Positions 33,095 through 42,205 of a DNA stretch of 64,000 nucleotides are shown in pieces. The notes below the pieces were generated by a model that had not been told where the DNA came from, did no database searches, and was given only the letters and a program-made list of their open reading frames with translations. This DNA comes from Actinomadura spongiicola (GTDB taxonomy: Bacteria; Actinomycetota; Actinomycetes; Streptosporangiales; Streptosporangiaceae). Made by a program: the position numbers and the translations under genes. How positions within the stretch are numbered: the first letter of the stretch is position 1; every line of letters begins with the position of its first letter. The stretch covers positions 744,001 through 808,000 of the forward strand of contig NZ_QVNQ01000002.1 of assembly GCF_003432485.1 (NCBI RefSeq), in the 5' to 3' direction.

Positions 33095-34030
33095 CTAGGT
33101 CGTCCAGCGGACGGGAAGATGCTCGAAACCGTGGCGGGTGCACGACCGCGCCATCACCGGAGTCCCCGCGAGCTGGGGCAGCCCCGGACGTTCCAGCAGC
33201 GCGTCGAGCATGGCACGCAGGTGAACGCGTGCGAGCCGGGCGCCCATGCATGCGCGGACCCCGAATCCGAAGCACAGGTGGGCGCGGGCGCCGTGCGCGG
33301 CTCCGTCCGGCTCCGGGGACCGGCCCCCGACGAGGAACCGGTCGGGGTGGAACCGGCCGGGGTCGGGGAACGCCTCGCCGTCATGGTTCGCGGACACCAG
33401 CCACAGGACGACGCGTTCACCGGCCAGCAACGGCACGCCGCCGATGACGGTGTCGCGCCGGGCGACCCGCCAGACCCTCAGGACTGGCGTCCACCAGCGC
33501 AGCATCTCCTCGACGGCGCTGTCGACGAGACGCTCGTCCGAACGCCCCTCCTGGAGCCGGGCGTACTGGGTGGGGTGCCGGAGAAGGGCGTACAGGCCGC
33601 CGGCGAGGGTGTTCCGCAGCGTTTCGGGAAGGTCGCGGACGACCTCGCCGACGAAATCGACCGTCACCCTGGACGGCATCCGGGCGAGCATGGTCCGCGC
33701 CGGGGGATCCATGTCGATGGTCGCGGGCCACTCGGGCGAGGCGTCCTTGTGGGGCCCGTCGCCGGAGTCGTCGCCGGTGGCCGGGCCGTGCGGGGCGCCG
33801 CCGCCCTCCGGCACGAAGATCTCCGGGTGGGCGAGGGCGTGCCGGACGTCGTCGTAGCGCAGCACGCCCCAGGCGCCGGGCCGACCGGCCGCGCGCCCGT
33901 CCAGCCACACCACCGGCGTCCGCGCCCTGAGCCGTTCCAGCCGGTCGTGCGGGACGCCGTGCGCGTAGCCGTCCGCGTGGTCGAGCACCCCGGCATCGGA
34001 GAGGGGGAGCGCGCCTCGCCCTAGAGGCAT
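33095..34030 (-). pseudogene. Cytochrome P450 with internal in-frame deletion
   Basis: The frame is open for 311 aa, but P450s of this type have about 400. The C-terminal half is intact: ExxR in EEMLRW, and heme-binding LCFGFGVRACMG with its cysteine. The N-terminal part is present to DFVGEVVRDLP, then the sequence jumps straight to ETLRNTLAGGLYALL, which normally belongs to the I helix. About 90 residues (helices C to early I, including part of the oxygen-binding helix) are missing. The retained I-helix and ExxR regions resemble the CYP124/125/142-like group. I think it is a non-functional remnant, although it is still in frame. It starts 97 bp after the regulator gene at 34128. Confidence 0.7.
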
Positions 34031-34127
34031 GGGAACCTCCTTCGCCAGTCGGACGCTAACGCGTCCCGGTGGACGCCGGAAGGTCCGGTTCCGGCCGTCC
34101 GTGCGCGGCGGCCCCGGCGGGCGGGCC

Positions 34128-34775
34128 TCAGCCGGCGAGCCACTCCCCGGTCTCGACGCTGACCAGGCCGTGCCGGGCCGCCTCGATCACCGCCTCGCGC
34201 TGCGAGTGCACGCCGAGCTTGCTCAGCACGCTCTGCACGTGGCTGCGGGCCGTGCTGCGGGTGACGCCCATCGCCTTGGCGAGCGCCTGCGTCGACTCGC
34301 CCCGCGCGAGCCGGGTCAGGACCTCCCGTTCCCGCGGCGTGAGGAACCGCGCGGCCCGTTGCGCCTCGTTGTTGGGCCGTGTACCGCCGCGCCGGGCGTC
34401 CTGGTCGACGACGATCTCACCGTCGGCGACGCGGCTCAGCACGGCGAGGATGTCGCCGGTCTGCTGCCCCTTGTGCGCGAAACCCCGCACGCCCGCCGCC
34501 AGCCCGGACTCCATCACGCCCGGTTCGAGGAATCCGGTGAGGACGATGAACCTCGTGCCCGGGGACGCCGCCCGCAGCCGTGCCATCCAGTCGAGGGCCG
34601 TGCCGTCCGGGAACCGCAGGTCGATGAGGCACAGATCCGGTTGCCCGCCGCGCAGCAGCGGCATCGCGTCGGCCGGGGAGCAGGCCACGCCGACGACGTT
34701 GTGCCCGGCGTCCGTCAGCACCAGCGACAGCGACTCGGCGAACACCGCGTGATCGTCACAGATGACCATTTTCAT
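34128..34775 (-). CDS. NarL/LuxR-family response regulator
   Basis: 215 aa. Receiver domain with VICDDHAVFAESL, phosphoacceptor Asp in LCLIDLRFPDG, Thr in IVLTGFLE and Lys in FAHKGQQ. LuxR-type helix-turn-helix near residues 150-210: FLTPREREVLTRLARGES then STARSHVQSVLSKLG. ATG 34775 overlaps the stop of the histidine kinase gene (ATGA); ATG 34769 is possible. Forms a two-component pair with 34772-35617. Confidence 0.9.
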   Translation of the reverse strand: MKMVICDDHAVFAESLSLVLTDAGHNVVGVACSPADAMPLLRGGQPDLCLIDLRFPDGTALDWMARLRAASPGTRFIVLTGFLEPGVMESGLAAGVRGFAHKGQQTGDILAVLSRVADGEIVVDQDARRGGTRPNNEAQRAARFLTPREREVLTRLARGESTQALAKAMGVTRSTARSHVQSVLSKLGVHSQREAVIEAARHGLVSVETGEWLAG

Positions 34776-35617
34776 GGGTGCCGCCGCCAGTCGTCCGCGT
34801 GCGCGTCCTGGGACGGGCAGGCCGGGTGCGTCCCGCCCGGGTGTCGCCTGTCGGGGGGCGGCGCCGCGGGCAGCAGGATCCGGACGCGGGCCCCGCCCAT
34901 CTCGCAGGTGCGGATCTCCAGGCTGCCGCCGTACCCGGAGACGAGGTCGTGGACGATGCCGAGCCCCAGGGACGCGAGCCCGCGCCGCGCGGGCCCGTCG
35001 GGACGCCCCTCCGCGCCGCCGAAGCCGGGACCGTCGTCGTCGACCTGGACGACGACCCAGCCCTGGTCGGACTCGACCCGGACGTCGACGCGCCCGTCGG
35101 CGACCCGGCACGCGTTGTCGAGGACGTTGCGGACCGCGCGCCACAGCGCGACCGGGTCCATGTGCGCCCACGCCTCCCCGCCGGCGAAGCAGACCTCGTG
35201 CGAGGTGGCGAGCCGCATGCCGGTGACGACCTCCGCGGTGAGGTCGTCGACCCGGATGCGGTCCGGGCTCGGCGGCGGCCGGTCACCGTCCTCGCCTTCG
35301 GGGTCGTCCTCGTCGAGCCGCCGGAGCAGATGGTCGAGCCACCGGGTCTCACCGAGAAGCTGCTCGATGCGGGCCCTGCTGGTGTCGCCGACGTCCTCGG
35401 CGACGGCGACGGCGGAGGCCAGCATGATGATCGTGCCGAGTTCGTGGCGGATGTCGTGTCTGAGCCGCCGCCGCCAGAGGGTGTGCGCCCCGGCCTGCGC
35501 GACGTGGTTCGCCGGGAACTCGCCGTGGTGCGCGGGCTCGGGCGGACCGAGGTCCGCGAGCGTCCCCGCCTGTGCGGGTGCGTCCGCCGGAGTCGACCGG
35601 GACCCCGCTTCGTCCAT
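34772..35617 (-). CDS. Soluble sensor histidine kinase
   Basis: 281-aa kinase without membrane segments. Phosphoacceptor region RLRHDIRHELGTIIMLAS (His near residue 54), N-box VLDNACRVADG and G-box DDDGPGFGG followed by LASLGLGIVHDLV. There is no recognisable sensor domain; the first 45 residues are Ala/Pro-rich. It must sense through a partner or an internal signal. The last 4 bp overlap the regulator start. It is divergent from the MBL/Rieske gene across ~260 bp. Confidence 0.85.
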   Translation of the reverse strand: MDEAGSRSTPADAPAQAGTLADLGPPEPAHHGEFPANHVAQAGAHTLWRRRLRHDIRHELGTIIMLASAVAVAEDVGDTSRARIEQLLGETRWLDHLLRRLDEDDPEGEDGDRPPPSPDRIRVDDLTAEVVTGMRLATSHEVCFAGGEAWAHMDPVALWRAVRNVLDNACRVADGRVDVRVESDQGWVVVQVDDDGPGFGGAEGRPDGPARRGLASLGLGIVHDLVSGYGGSLEIRTCEMGGARVRILLPAAPPPDRRHPGGTHPACPSQDAHADDWRRHP

Positions 35618-35876
35618 GAGAATTCCCCGCTCCGCTATTTCGGCACCGTATAGACGTTCGCGCCGGTATACGTAGGTGTCCAGTCAATGGCCACAACCGT
35701 CCGCCGGCTGACCAGAAGTGGACATGCACATCGAGTGGTGAACCTTTTTGATTGACGGTGCGTCCCGACCGGGATTGTCAGTTCTTGCTGTCGTCCATTC
35801 TTTCATGCTTACGGCGTAGCCACATTGCGCATTCCAGCGGGTGTGTTGGCCGGCCGCGGAGGAGACAGTCGAGAGC

Positions 35877-37442
35877 ATGGCGACGGTCACATTTCTGGGA
35901 CATGCGGGGGTGGCGGTGGACGCTGGCGCGTTCCACCTGCTCGCCGACCCGTGGCTTGCTCCGACAGGGGCCTTTCTCGGAGCCTGGCACCAGTATCCGC
36001 GGAACGACCACCTCGACCTCGCCGCGTTGCTCGACGCGGACTGGGTCGCGGTCTCTCACGAGCATCTGGATCACTTCGACCCATGGGTGCTGGAGCGACT
36101 TCCGGCTCGTACTAGAATCCTCATTCCGTGCTATCCGGGACCCGCCTTCCGTGAGCGCATGCTGGCCGCGGCGGGCGGTCGGCAGGTAATCGAGTTAACG
36201 GCGTGGGAGAAATTCCCACTCGACAATCGGGGGTCGTGGATCACGGCGATTCCGGAACTGTCGCCGATGTGCCACGACGCCGCCTTCCTCATCGTCGCTG
36301 ACGGTCACGGGATCCTGCACGCCAACGACGCCCGGCTCACCGCCGCGCAGGCCCGCCGCGCCAAGCATCTGGCGGGCGGCCGGCTGGACCTGATGGCCGT
36401 GCAGACGTCCGGGGCGTCCTGGCATCCGATCTGTTACGAGTACCCGCCCGAGGAGATGGCCAAGGTCGCCATGGACAAGCGGGTGTCGAAGCTGCGCGCC
36501 GTGCAGCGGCTCGTCCGGCAGACCGCGCCGGAGCTCGCGGTGCCGTTCGCGGGCCCGCCCTGCTTCCTGGACCCCGAGGTCGACCACCTCAACCAGATCC
36601 TCGACCAGGAGGACGGCGCGTTCTGCGACCCGGAGATCTCCACGGCGTGGCTGCGCGAGCACCTCCCGAACCAGCGCTGGGACTACTTCAAGCCCGGCGA
36701 CGTCCTCGACCTCGACAGCGGTGCCATCGCCCGCGACCCCGTCTCCGCCGAATTCTCCTTCGCCGACGCCTACCGGCCCGCGTACCTTGAGCGGTACGCC
36801 GCCGACCGCGCGTCCGCCATCGCCGAGGTGATGGCCCATCATCCCGAGCCGGGTCCCGACCTGTTCGACCGGTTCGTCGCCCACTTCGACTATCTCGGCG
36901 GCCTCAGCGACTACTTCCTCCGCCAGATCTCCATGATCGTCCAGTTCGAGGTGACCGGCCCGAACGGCGGGATCTGGAACGTCGACTTCTCCCCGGACGG
37001 CGTCACGGTCACCGAGGCGTCCCCCGACGCCCGCCCCCACTACCGCATCACCGCGGCGGGACGCTGGATCGACGGCATCCTCGCGGGCCGGATGGCGTGG
37101 GAGGACCTGCTCATCTCGTTCCGGGTCAGCCTCTTCCGCGACCCCGACGTCTACAACGACTACCTCGTCGGTCTCCTCAAGCACGCCAACGCGCCCGCCC
37201 TGGAGGCCGTCGAGGCCTACGAGACCGGACGCGACGAGACCGAGCGCATCACGGTCGCCTGTGACGGCGTCCGCTACGACATCCCCCGCTACTGCCCGCA
37301 CGCGGGTGAGGACCTGTCGGTCGGCGCCATCGTCCGCGACGGCAGGATCCACTGCCTGGCCCACAACTTCGCCTTCGACCTCGCCAGCGGCGAGTGCGTC
37401 AACGCCCGTGCCGCGAACCTCACCAGCCGGAAGCTGGCCTGA
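35877..37442 (+). CDS. MBL-fold / Rieske [2Fe-2S] fusion protein
   Basis: 521-aa cytoplasmic protein. Residues 1-~270 are a UlaG-like metallo-beta-lactamase fold with HxHxDH in SHEHLDHFD (His61, His63, Asp65, His66). Residues ~355-440 resemble an SCP2-like domain (ITAAGRWIDGILAGRMAWED). Residues ~460-521 are a Rieske domain with Cys473-x-His475 (CPHAGE) and Cys493-x2-His496 (CLAHNF). The same two catalytic modules, in the opposite order, make up CMP-N-acetylneuraminate hydroxylase, so oxygenation of a nucleotide sugar or similar acid is a reasonable but unproven role. ATG 35877 starts the MBL fold exactly. A strong terminator follows at 37450. Confidence 0.82.
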   Translation: MATVTFLGHAGVAVDAGAFHLLADPWLAPTGAFLGAWHQYPRNDHLDLAALLDADWVAVSHEHLDHFDPWVLERLPARTRILIPCYPGPAFRERMLAAAGGRQVIELTAWEKFPLDNRGSWITAIPELSPMCHDAAFLIVADGHGILHANDARLTAAQARRAKHLAGGRLDLMAVQTSGASWHPICYEYPPEEMAKVAMDKRVSKLRAVQRLVRQTAPELAVPFAGPPCFLDPEVDHLNQILDQEDGAFCDPEISTAWLREHLPNQRWDYFKPGDVLDLDSGAIARDPVSAEFSFADAYRPAYLERYAADRASAIAEVMAHHPEPGPDLFDRFVAHFDYLGGLSDYFLRQISMIVQFEVTGPNGGIWNVDFSPDGVTVTEASPDARPHYRITAAGRWIDGILAGRMAWEDLLISFRVSLFRDPDVYNDYLVGLLKHANAPALEAVEAYETGRDETERITVACDGVRYDIPRYCPHAGEDLSVGAIVRDGRIHCLAHNFAFDLASGECVNARAANLTSRKLA

Positions 37443-37449
37443 CGCGAAA

Positions 37450-37479
37450 GACGCGCCGGGTGGACGAACCCGGCGTGTC
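37450..37479 (+). terminator. Hairpin terminator after the MBL/Rieske gene
   Basis: GACGCGCCGGGT (37450-37461) pairs with ACCCGGCGTGTC (37468-37479) over 12 bp with one G-U, 6-nt loop, starting 8 bp after the stop. Confidence 0.75.
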
Positions 37480-37542
37480 TGACATCAGTCCTCAGTCATG
37501 ACGTGTTAGGTTTTTCCCCTGTTTGTCTGGGGGGATTGAAGA

Positions 37543-37701
37543 GTGCGCGGTCTGAACCGCAAGAAGATCGGCCTGCTGGCCGTCGCGTTCGTTCTCGTCA
37601 TCGGTGTGATGGAGGTCCTGGCCCTCAAGATCGGGTCCATGGACCTGCCCTTGCCGTCGGAGCCGGGTCATCCGGCCGTGGCCGACAGACCCGGCGGCTG
37701 A
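37543..37701 (+). CDS. Small membrane or secreted peptide, 52 aa
   Basis: Short frame starting RGLNRKKIGLLAVAFVLVIG: a basic N-terminus, one hydrophobic helix, and a short Pro-rich outer tail (MDLPLPSEPGHP). GTG start with GGGGGGA 9 nt upstream and strong third-position GC. It faces the secreted glycosidase-like gene tail to tail, 9 bp apart. Function unknown. Confidence 0.6.
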   Translation: MRGLNRKKIGLLAVAFVLVIGVMEVLALKIGSMDLPLPSEPGHPAVADRPGG

Positions 37702-37710
37702 CCCGGCTTC

Positions 37711-38631
37711 TCAACGACCGGCGTAGCGGGCCCTGATGATGCCCTGTAGGTCCGGATGGTCGCCGCCGGTGGCGTCCTCCAGGGTGGGGCAGGCCCATTC
37801 GTCCTGGTGGCCCCACGAGTAGGTGACCTCCAGCGGCGGGGTGGGGACGAGGCGGTCCCAGCGGGCGAGGATCTCGCGGAACTGGCCCTCCGTGGGCAGC
37901 CAGTACTGCTTGTCGCCCGTGGAACAGTCCTGCCCGAACGTCTGCAGGACGGGCGCGACCTTGCCGCGGGGAATGCCCGCGTCGTCCACCATCCGCACCA
38001 TCCGGTCGACGGCGCGGATGTCGCAGTGTTCGAGCGGCGTCGGCGACCCCTTGCAGGGATAGGGGTCCAGGCCGACCAGGTCGACGCTGACGCGTTGCGG
38101 CGCGAGCGATCTCATCGGCCAGTCGGTCAGCGCGATGTAGGAGACCTGGTCCGGCGCGTGCCGCCGGATGTACTCGGCGCGGCTGCGGATCTCGTCCACG
38201 ACCTCGGGGCACTCGCCGGTGTTCGGCTCGTCCGACAGGTACCAGCCGTACACCTTCTTGTCACGTCCGAACCGGTCGACGGCCCGTTTGAACGCCTCCA
38301 TGTCGAGATGGAAGGCGCCGCAGTGGAAGTTGCCGACCCACAGCATCGCCTGCATCCCCTTCGGGACCCCGGCGATGAGCGCCTCGTCCGCCTCGACGTC
38401 CACGACGTCGTAGCCGAGCTCCCGCAGCCGCCCGTAGTCGGCGGGTTCGGAGTTCAGGGCGACACGGCGCGTCTTGCCGGGCTCCACCGCGGGCACGCCG
38501 GGCGACGCGGGCGGCACCCAGTCGCGGGTGTGGTCGGGCGGGTCCGCCCGCGTGACGACCAGGAACCCCGTGACCAGCACGATCGCCGCGCCGACCGCGG
38601 AGAACCTGAAACGAACATCCCGTAGGTCCAT
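37711..38631 (-). CDS. Secreted glycosidase-like (TIM-barrel) protein
   Basis: 306-aa exported or membrane-anchored protein: an N-terminal hydrophobic segment (VGAAIVLVTGFLVVT, residues ~12-26), then a likely TIM barrel. VYGWYLSDEPNTG has an Asp-Glu placed like a glycosidase acid/base after a beta strand; VDLVGLDPYPCKG and VAPVLQTFGQD look like later strands. Cysteines (four) suit an exported protein. It is the last gene of the polysaccharide operon, so trimming or hydrolysis of the polymer is plausible. I cannot name a GH family. Confidence 0.6.
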   Translation of the reverse strand: MDLRDVRFRFSAVGAAIVLVTGFLVVTRADPPDHTRDWVPPASPGVPAVEPGKTRRVALNSEPADYGRLRELGYDVVDVEADEALIAGVPKGMQAMLWVGNFHCGAFHLDMEAFKRAVDRFGRDKKVYGWYLSDEPNTGECPEVVDEIRSRAEYIRRHAPDQVSYIALTDWPMRSLAPQRVSVDLVGLDPYPCKGSPTPLEHCDIRAVDRMVRMVDDAGIPRGKVAPVLQTFGQDCSTGDKQYWLPTEGQFREILARWDRLVPTPPLEVTYSWGHQDEWACPTLEDATGGDHPDLQGIIRARYAGR

Positions 38632-38654
38632 GCCGTACCCTCCTGGGCGCGCCG

Positions 38655-39398
38655 TCAGGCGGCGGACCCGGGCTCCTTGGCGCGGTGCGCGGCGTCGGAC
38701 GGTGACGTCAACTCTGCCACGTTGCCGGTCCCCGAAACCGGCAACTGCGGGACTTTGAACCCCAGAATGTAGCGGACCGTCCGCAGTAAGACGCGGAGTG
38801 TCACACGCATCGACGGGTTGCTCAGGTACACCGCGTCGGCCGCGGACTGCGCCGGGGCGAGATGCTCCACGTAGAAGGCGAGGTCGACCTCCTGGCCGGG
38901 CGGCAGTATCTCGGCGTACCGGAAGCTGACCTGGGACAGGCCCGTGATCCCCGGCCGATGGTCGAAGATCCAGCGCCAGCGCGCGTCGTAGTAGACGGCG
39001 AGGTCGTAGGTCTCCGGACGCGCGCCGACGAGCGTCATGTCGCCGCGGAGCACGTTCACGAGCTGCGGCAGCTCGTCCAGGTAGTAACGGCGCAGGAACC
39101 GGCCGAGCGGGGTGACCCGAGGGTCGGAGGTCGCGGTGACCTTCATTCCGCCGACGCCCTGCCGCATCGTGCGGAACTTGTACATGGTGAACGGCCGGCC
39201 GCCCTGCCCGACACGGGTCTGTTTGAAGATCCCTCGACCGCGGCTCGTCAGCCGGACCAGCGCGTAGATGAGCAGCATCGGGACGGACAGCAGCAGAAGC
39301 CCGGTCAACGCGGCGACGATGTCCAGCGCCCGCCGGCCCCGCGAGGGCGGAATTCCGTCGGACGGGTCGATGGGTCGCGCGGTGAAGTCCTTGGACAT
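38655..39398 (-). CDS. Polyprenyl-phosphate sugar-1-phosphate transferase
   Basis: 247-aa membrane enzyme of the bacterial sugar transferase family (WbaP/WecA-independent, monotopic PGT). One N-terminal hydrophobic helix (ALTGLLLLSVPMLLIYALVR), then KFRTMRQG, a Asp/Glu pair region YYLDELPQLVNVLRGDMTLV, GARPE and the RPGITGLSQV motif. It starts repeat-unit synthesis by moving a sugar phosphate to undecaprenyl phosphate at the inner membrane face. ATG 39398, adjacent to the stop of the fusion gene (39401). The C-terminus is longer than usual by ~40 residues. Confidence 0.9.
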   Translation of the reverse strand: MSKDFTARPIDPSDGIPPSRGRRALDIVAALTGLLLLSVPMLLIYALVRLTSRGRGIFKQTRVGQGGRPFTMYKFRTMRQGVGGMKVTATSDPRVTPLGRFLRRYYLDELPQLVNVLRGDMTLVGARPETYDLAVYYDARWRWIFDHRPGITGLSQVSFRYAEILPPGQEVDLAFYVEHLAPAQSAADAVYLSNPSMRVTLRVLLRTVRYILGFKVPQLPVSGTGNVAELTSPSDAAHRAKEPGSAA

Positions 39399-39400
39399 GG

Positions 39401-42205
39401 TCACCCCTTGTTCCTGACGGCCTGGAACCAGGCCAGCAAAGCCGCAGTGGTGGTGAGGAAAGAGACCGAGGTGGCGACGGCGGCGCCCTCCGCGCCGTGC
39501 GCCGGGATCAGCAGCATCCCGAGCACGACGACGACGAGCAGGCCGATGCCCTGCCCGGTGGACGCGGCGCCCGGTCGTCCGACCCCGTAGAGGTACGCCA
39601 TGACGAGACCGGTCACACCGAACGTCACGACACCCGCGAGACGGATGTACGTCGGTACGACGGCGTCGTCGAACACGTCGCCGAACACCCACGGCAGCGC
39701 CGTCCCGGCGATGAGCGCGAGCGGCAGCGCGGCGAGCACGGAGATGCCGAGGGCCGGGAGGATGAGGGCGGCCGTCCGGCGAGCGGCGCTCCTCTTGTCC
39801 TCCCTGGCGAAGTCGGGATACAGGACGTAGTTCACGGCGAGCCCCGGAAGCTGCACGAGTTCCGCGAACTTGCTCGCGACCGTGTAGACGCCCAGCGTCT
39901 TCGGCCCGGCGAGCGCGCCCAGCAGCGCCATGTCGAAGCGGAGTTGCAGGAGGTCGATGAGCTGGCCGACGTAGCCGCGGATCCCGTACCCGGCGATCGA
40001 TCTGCCGAGCCGCGCGTCGGGGCGTCCCCAGCCGCGGAAGAAGCCGCGCCGGGCCAGCCGCCGCGCGATCCACGCCGCGGCCGCCAGGTCGGCGAGGACG
40101 AGCCCGGCGACGAGCGCGCCCGTTCCGTGCCAGCCGACCAGGATCGCGACGTAGATCGGCAGGAACACGAACTCCTCGACGGCGATGGCGAGGCTCGCGC
40201 CGTTCGGGTCGTTCGTCCCCTGGAGAAGCCCCTTACCGACGGACACGAACCCCTGCGTGAACGCGGGGACGGCCGCGGCGAGCGTCAGCCAGATGCCGAA
40301 CGACTTGAAGAACACCAGGAGGAGCAGCGGGCTCAGCACGAGCCAGCCGACGCCCGCGAGGACCGCCCCGATCAGCGTCAGCCAGGCCAGGGTGGGCCGC
40401 ACCCGGGTCTGGTCGCGGTCGGACTGGGCCAGGAAGTAGGGCGCGGCGGCCGGCAGCCCCGCGTTCGACAGGTGGCAGAGCAGCCCCGGCAGGATGCGGA
40501 CGAGGGTGAACGCCCCCACCAGCGTCGGCCCGCCGACCCGCGCGACGAGGACCGTCGCGACCCCCAGCGACGCCAGCGCGCCCACCCGCGCGGCCATGTT
40601 CCCCGCGACGAGCGACACGAGCCGGTTGCGAAGGCCGCTCTGCCCGGCGTCGCGCCCGGGTTTCCGCTCGGCCTCCTTCCCGGGTTTCTCGGCGGTCTCG
40701 GGTTCCTTGGTCGCGATGCCGGTCTTGACGCCGTTCACGCGATGGCGTTCCGGTACGGCGGCGACGTCCCGGGCGCCGCCGTACCGGACGGCGACCCGGC
40801 GAGGAGCCGGCGGGTCGGGCGGCGCGGGAGGCCCGTCCGCCAAGCGGATCGCGCGGGCGGGCCGGACGGACGCGCCGGACGTTCGCCGGCCGAACAGGTC
40901 CAGGGCGGCGATCAGACCGAAGATCGCGAAGCCGTGCCGGTAGTGGAGCACCTCGTAGAACAGGCCGCAGATGACGAAGACGACCAGCAGGGCCCCGAAG
41001 AGTTCGGGATGCGGCACGAGCCGCGCGTACTCGGGTCTCAACGCGTCGCGCCGCGCGATCCGCACGCACCGCACCACCAGCACCGACAGCAGCAGGACCA
41101 GCGCGACCCCGCCGAGGAACCCCCGTTCGAGGACGGAGGCGATGTAGTCGTTGTGCGCCTCGCGGACGTACGTCTCCTGCTGGACGAGCATCTGCCGCTC
41201 GGTCTCCGCGGCGCCGATGCCCCACGGATGGGTCTGGGCCTGGATCATGTCCCAGGTGGTGGAGAAGACGGTGCTGCGGGACTCGGTGCTCTCCCCGGTC
41301 GTCCTGCCGATCGAGTCGCGCAGGAGCGGGGACGCCTCGCTGGCGCGGTCCAGGAACGGCTGGATGTCGACCTGGGTCACCACGGTGATCCCGGCGCCGC
41401 CGACGAACACGGCCGCGGCGCCGACCACGATCGCGTGATGGGCCTTGCCCTCGCGGAACAACCGGAACAGATAGCCGAGCAGCAGCGCGCAGCTGAGCGC
41501 GAGCATCCCGCCGTTCGAGCCGGTCAGCAGCTCGGCGGTGATGAGGATGCCGCACACGGTCCAGCGCCGCCATCTCGTCTCCGGCCAGCGGGCGGCGCGG
41601 GCGATGAAGAAGATGCAGATGAACCAGTTGGCGGCGTAGTTGGCGTCCCCGAAGGTGAACATCAGCCGCGAGCCGTCGACCTGCTTGCCGGAGATCGCGT
41701 CGTTCCCGATCGCGAAACCGGTCATCATCACGAGCGCGTAGAAGGTGCCGATCCCGACGAAGGCGCGCAGCGTGACGCGGAGCAGGGACGGATCGCGGCA
41801 CAGATTGGCGACGCAGACCGCCCACATCAGGACGAACACGTCCTTGACGAGGGTGAGCGCCCCGGCGTTGCCGTTGGCGAGCGCCGCGAGGCCGCCCGCG
41901 AGGACGGTGAGCAGGGTGGGCAGCAGGTAGGGCCAGCGGACGGGCACCCGCCGCGTTCCCGCCCACAGGAACGCGGCGAACACGAAAACGATCAGGACGG
42001 CGTCGGGTATCGCCGTGTTGCCGGGCCCGGGCGGCAGCCCGCCGGGCAGCAGCATCGGCAGCGACGCGATGCCCAGGACGAGGGCGACGACCTCGGGTCG
42101 CCGCCATCCTCGCCTGGGTTCCGCGGGCTCGGGGGGCTCAACCCACGGCGCCGGAGCCCCCGACGATTCCTCCTTGGGCGCCGCTTTGGTCGCGGGCGAG
42201 GTCAT
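39401..42205 (-). CDS. O-antigen polymerase (Wzy-like) fused to flippase (Wzx-like)
   Basis: One uninterrupted frame of 934 aa. Residues ~20-440 form a polytopic O-antigen ligase/polymerase domain with a long outer loop (ETERQMLVQQETYVREAHND), the segment REAHNDYI being typical. Residues ~440-530 are a charged Pro/Lys/Glu linker (EPETAEKPGKEAERKPG). Residues ~530-934 are a polysaccharide flippase of the MOP superfamily with about twelve helices. These are normally separate proteins; no stop occurs between them. Start ATG 42205 overlaps the glycosyltransferase stop (ATGA). A second translation start inside, GTG near 40739 before the linker end, could also give flippase alone. Confidence 0.82.
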   Translation of the reverse strand: MTSPATKAAPKEESSGAPAPWVEPPEPAEPRRGWRRPEVVALVLGIASLPMLLPGGLPPGPGNTAIPDAVLIVFVFAAFLWAGTRRVPVRWPYLLPTLLTVLAGGLAALANGNAGALTLVKDVFVLMWAVCVANLCRDPSLLRVTLRAFVGIGTFYALVMMTGFAIGNDAISGKQVDGSRLMFTFGDANYAANWFICIFFIARAARWPETRWRRWTVCGILITAELLTGSNGGMLALSCALLLGYLFRLFREGKAHHAIVVGAAAVFVGGAGITVVTQVDIQPFLDRASEASPLLRDSIGRTTGESTESRSTVFSTTWDMIQAQTHPWGIGAAETERQMLVQQETYVREAHNDYIASVLERGFLGGVALVLLLSVLVVRCVRIARRDALRPEYARLVPHPELFGALLVVFVICGLFYEVLHYRHGFAIFGLIAALDLFGRRTSGASVRPARAIRLADGPPAPPDPPAPRRVAVRYGGARDVAAVPERHRVNGVKTGIATKEPETAEKPGKEAERKPGRDAGQSGLRNRLVSLVAGNMAARVGALASLGVATVLVARVGGPTLVGAFTLVRILPGLLCHLSNAGLPAAAPYFLAQSDRDQTRVRPTLAWLTLIGAVLAGVGWLVLSPLLLLVFFKSFGIWLTLAAAVPAFTQGFVSVGKGLLQGTNDPNGASLAIAVEEFVFLPIYVAILVGWHGTGALVAGLVLADLAAAAWIARRLARRGFFRGWGRPDARLGRSIAGYGIRGYVGQLIDLLQLRFDMALLGALAGPKTLGVYTVASKFAELVQLPGLAVNYVLYPDFAREDKRSAARRTAALILPALGISVLAALPLALIAGTALPWVFGDVFDDAVVPTYIRLAGVVTFGVTGLVMAYLYGVGRPGAASTGQGIGLLVVVVLGMLLIPAHGAEGAAVATSVSFLTTTAALLAWFQAVRNKG

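Noticed and set aside
40739..42205. Wzy and Wzx as two separate genes
   Set aside because: No stop codon occurs between the domains in the single frame, so at least one product must be the fusion; an internal extra start remains possible and is noted in the entry.
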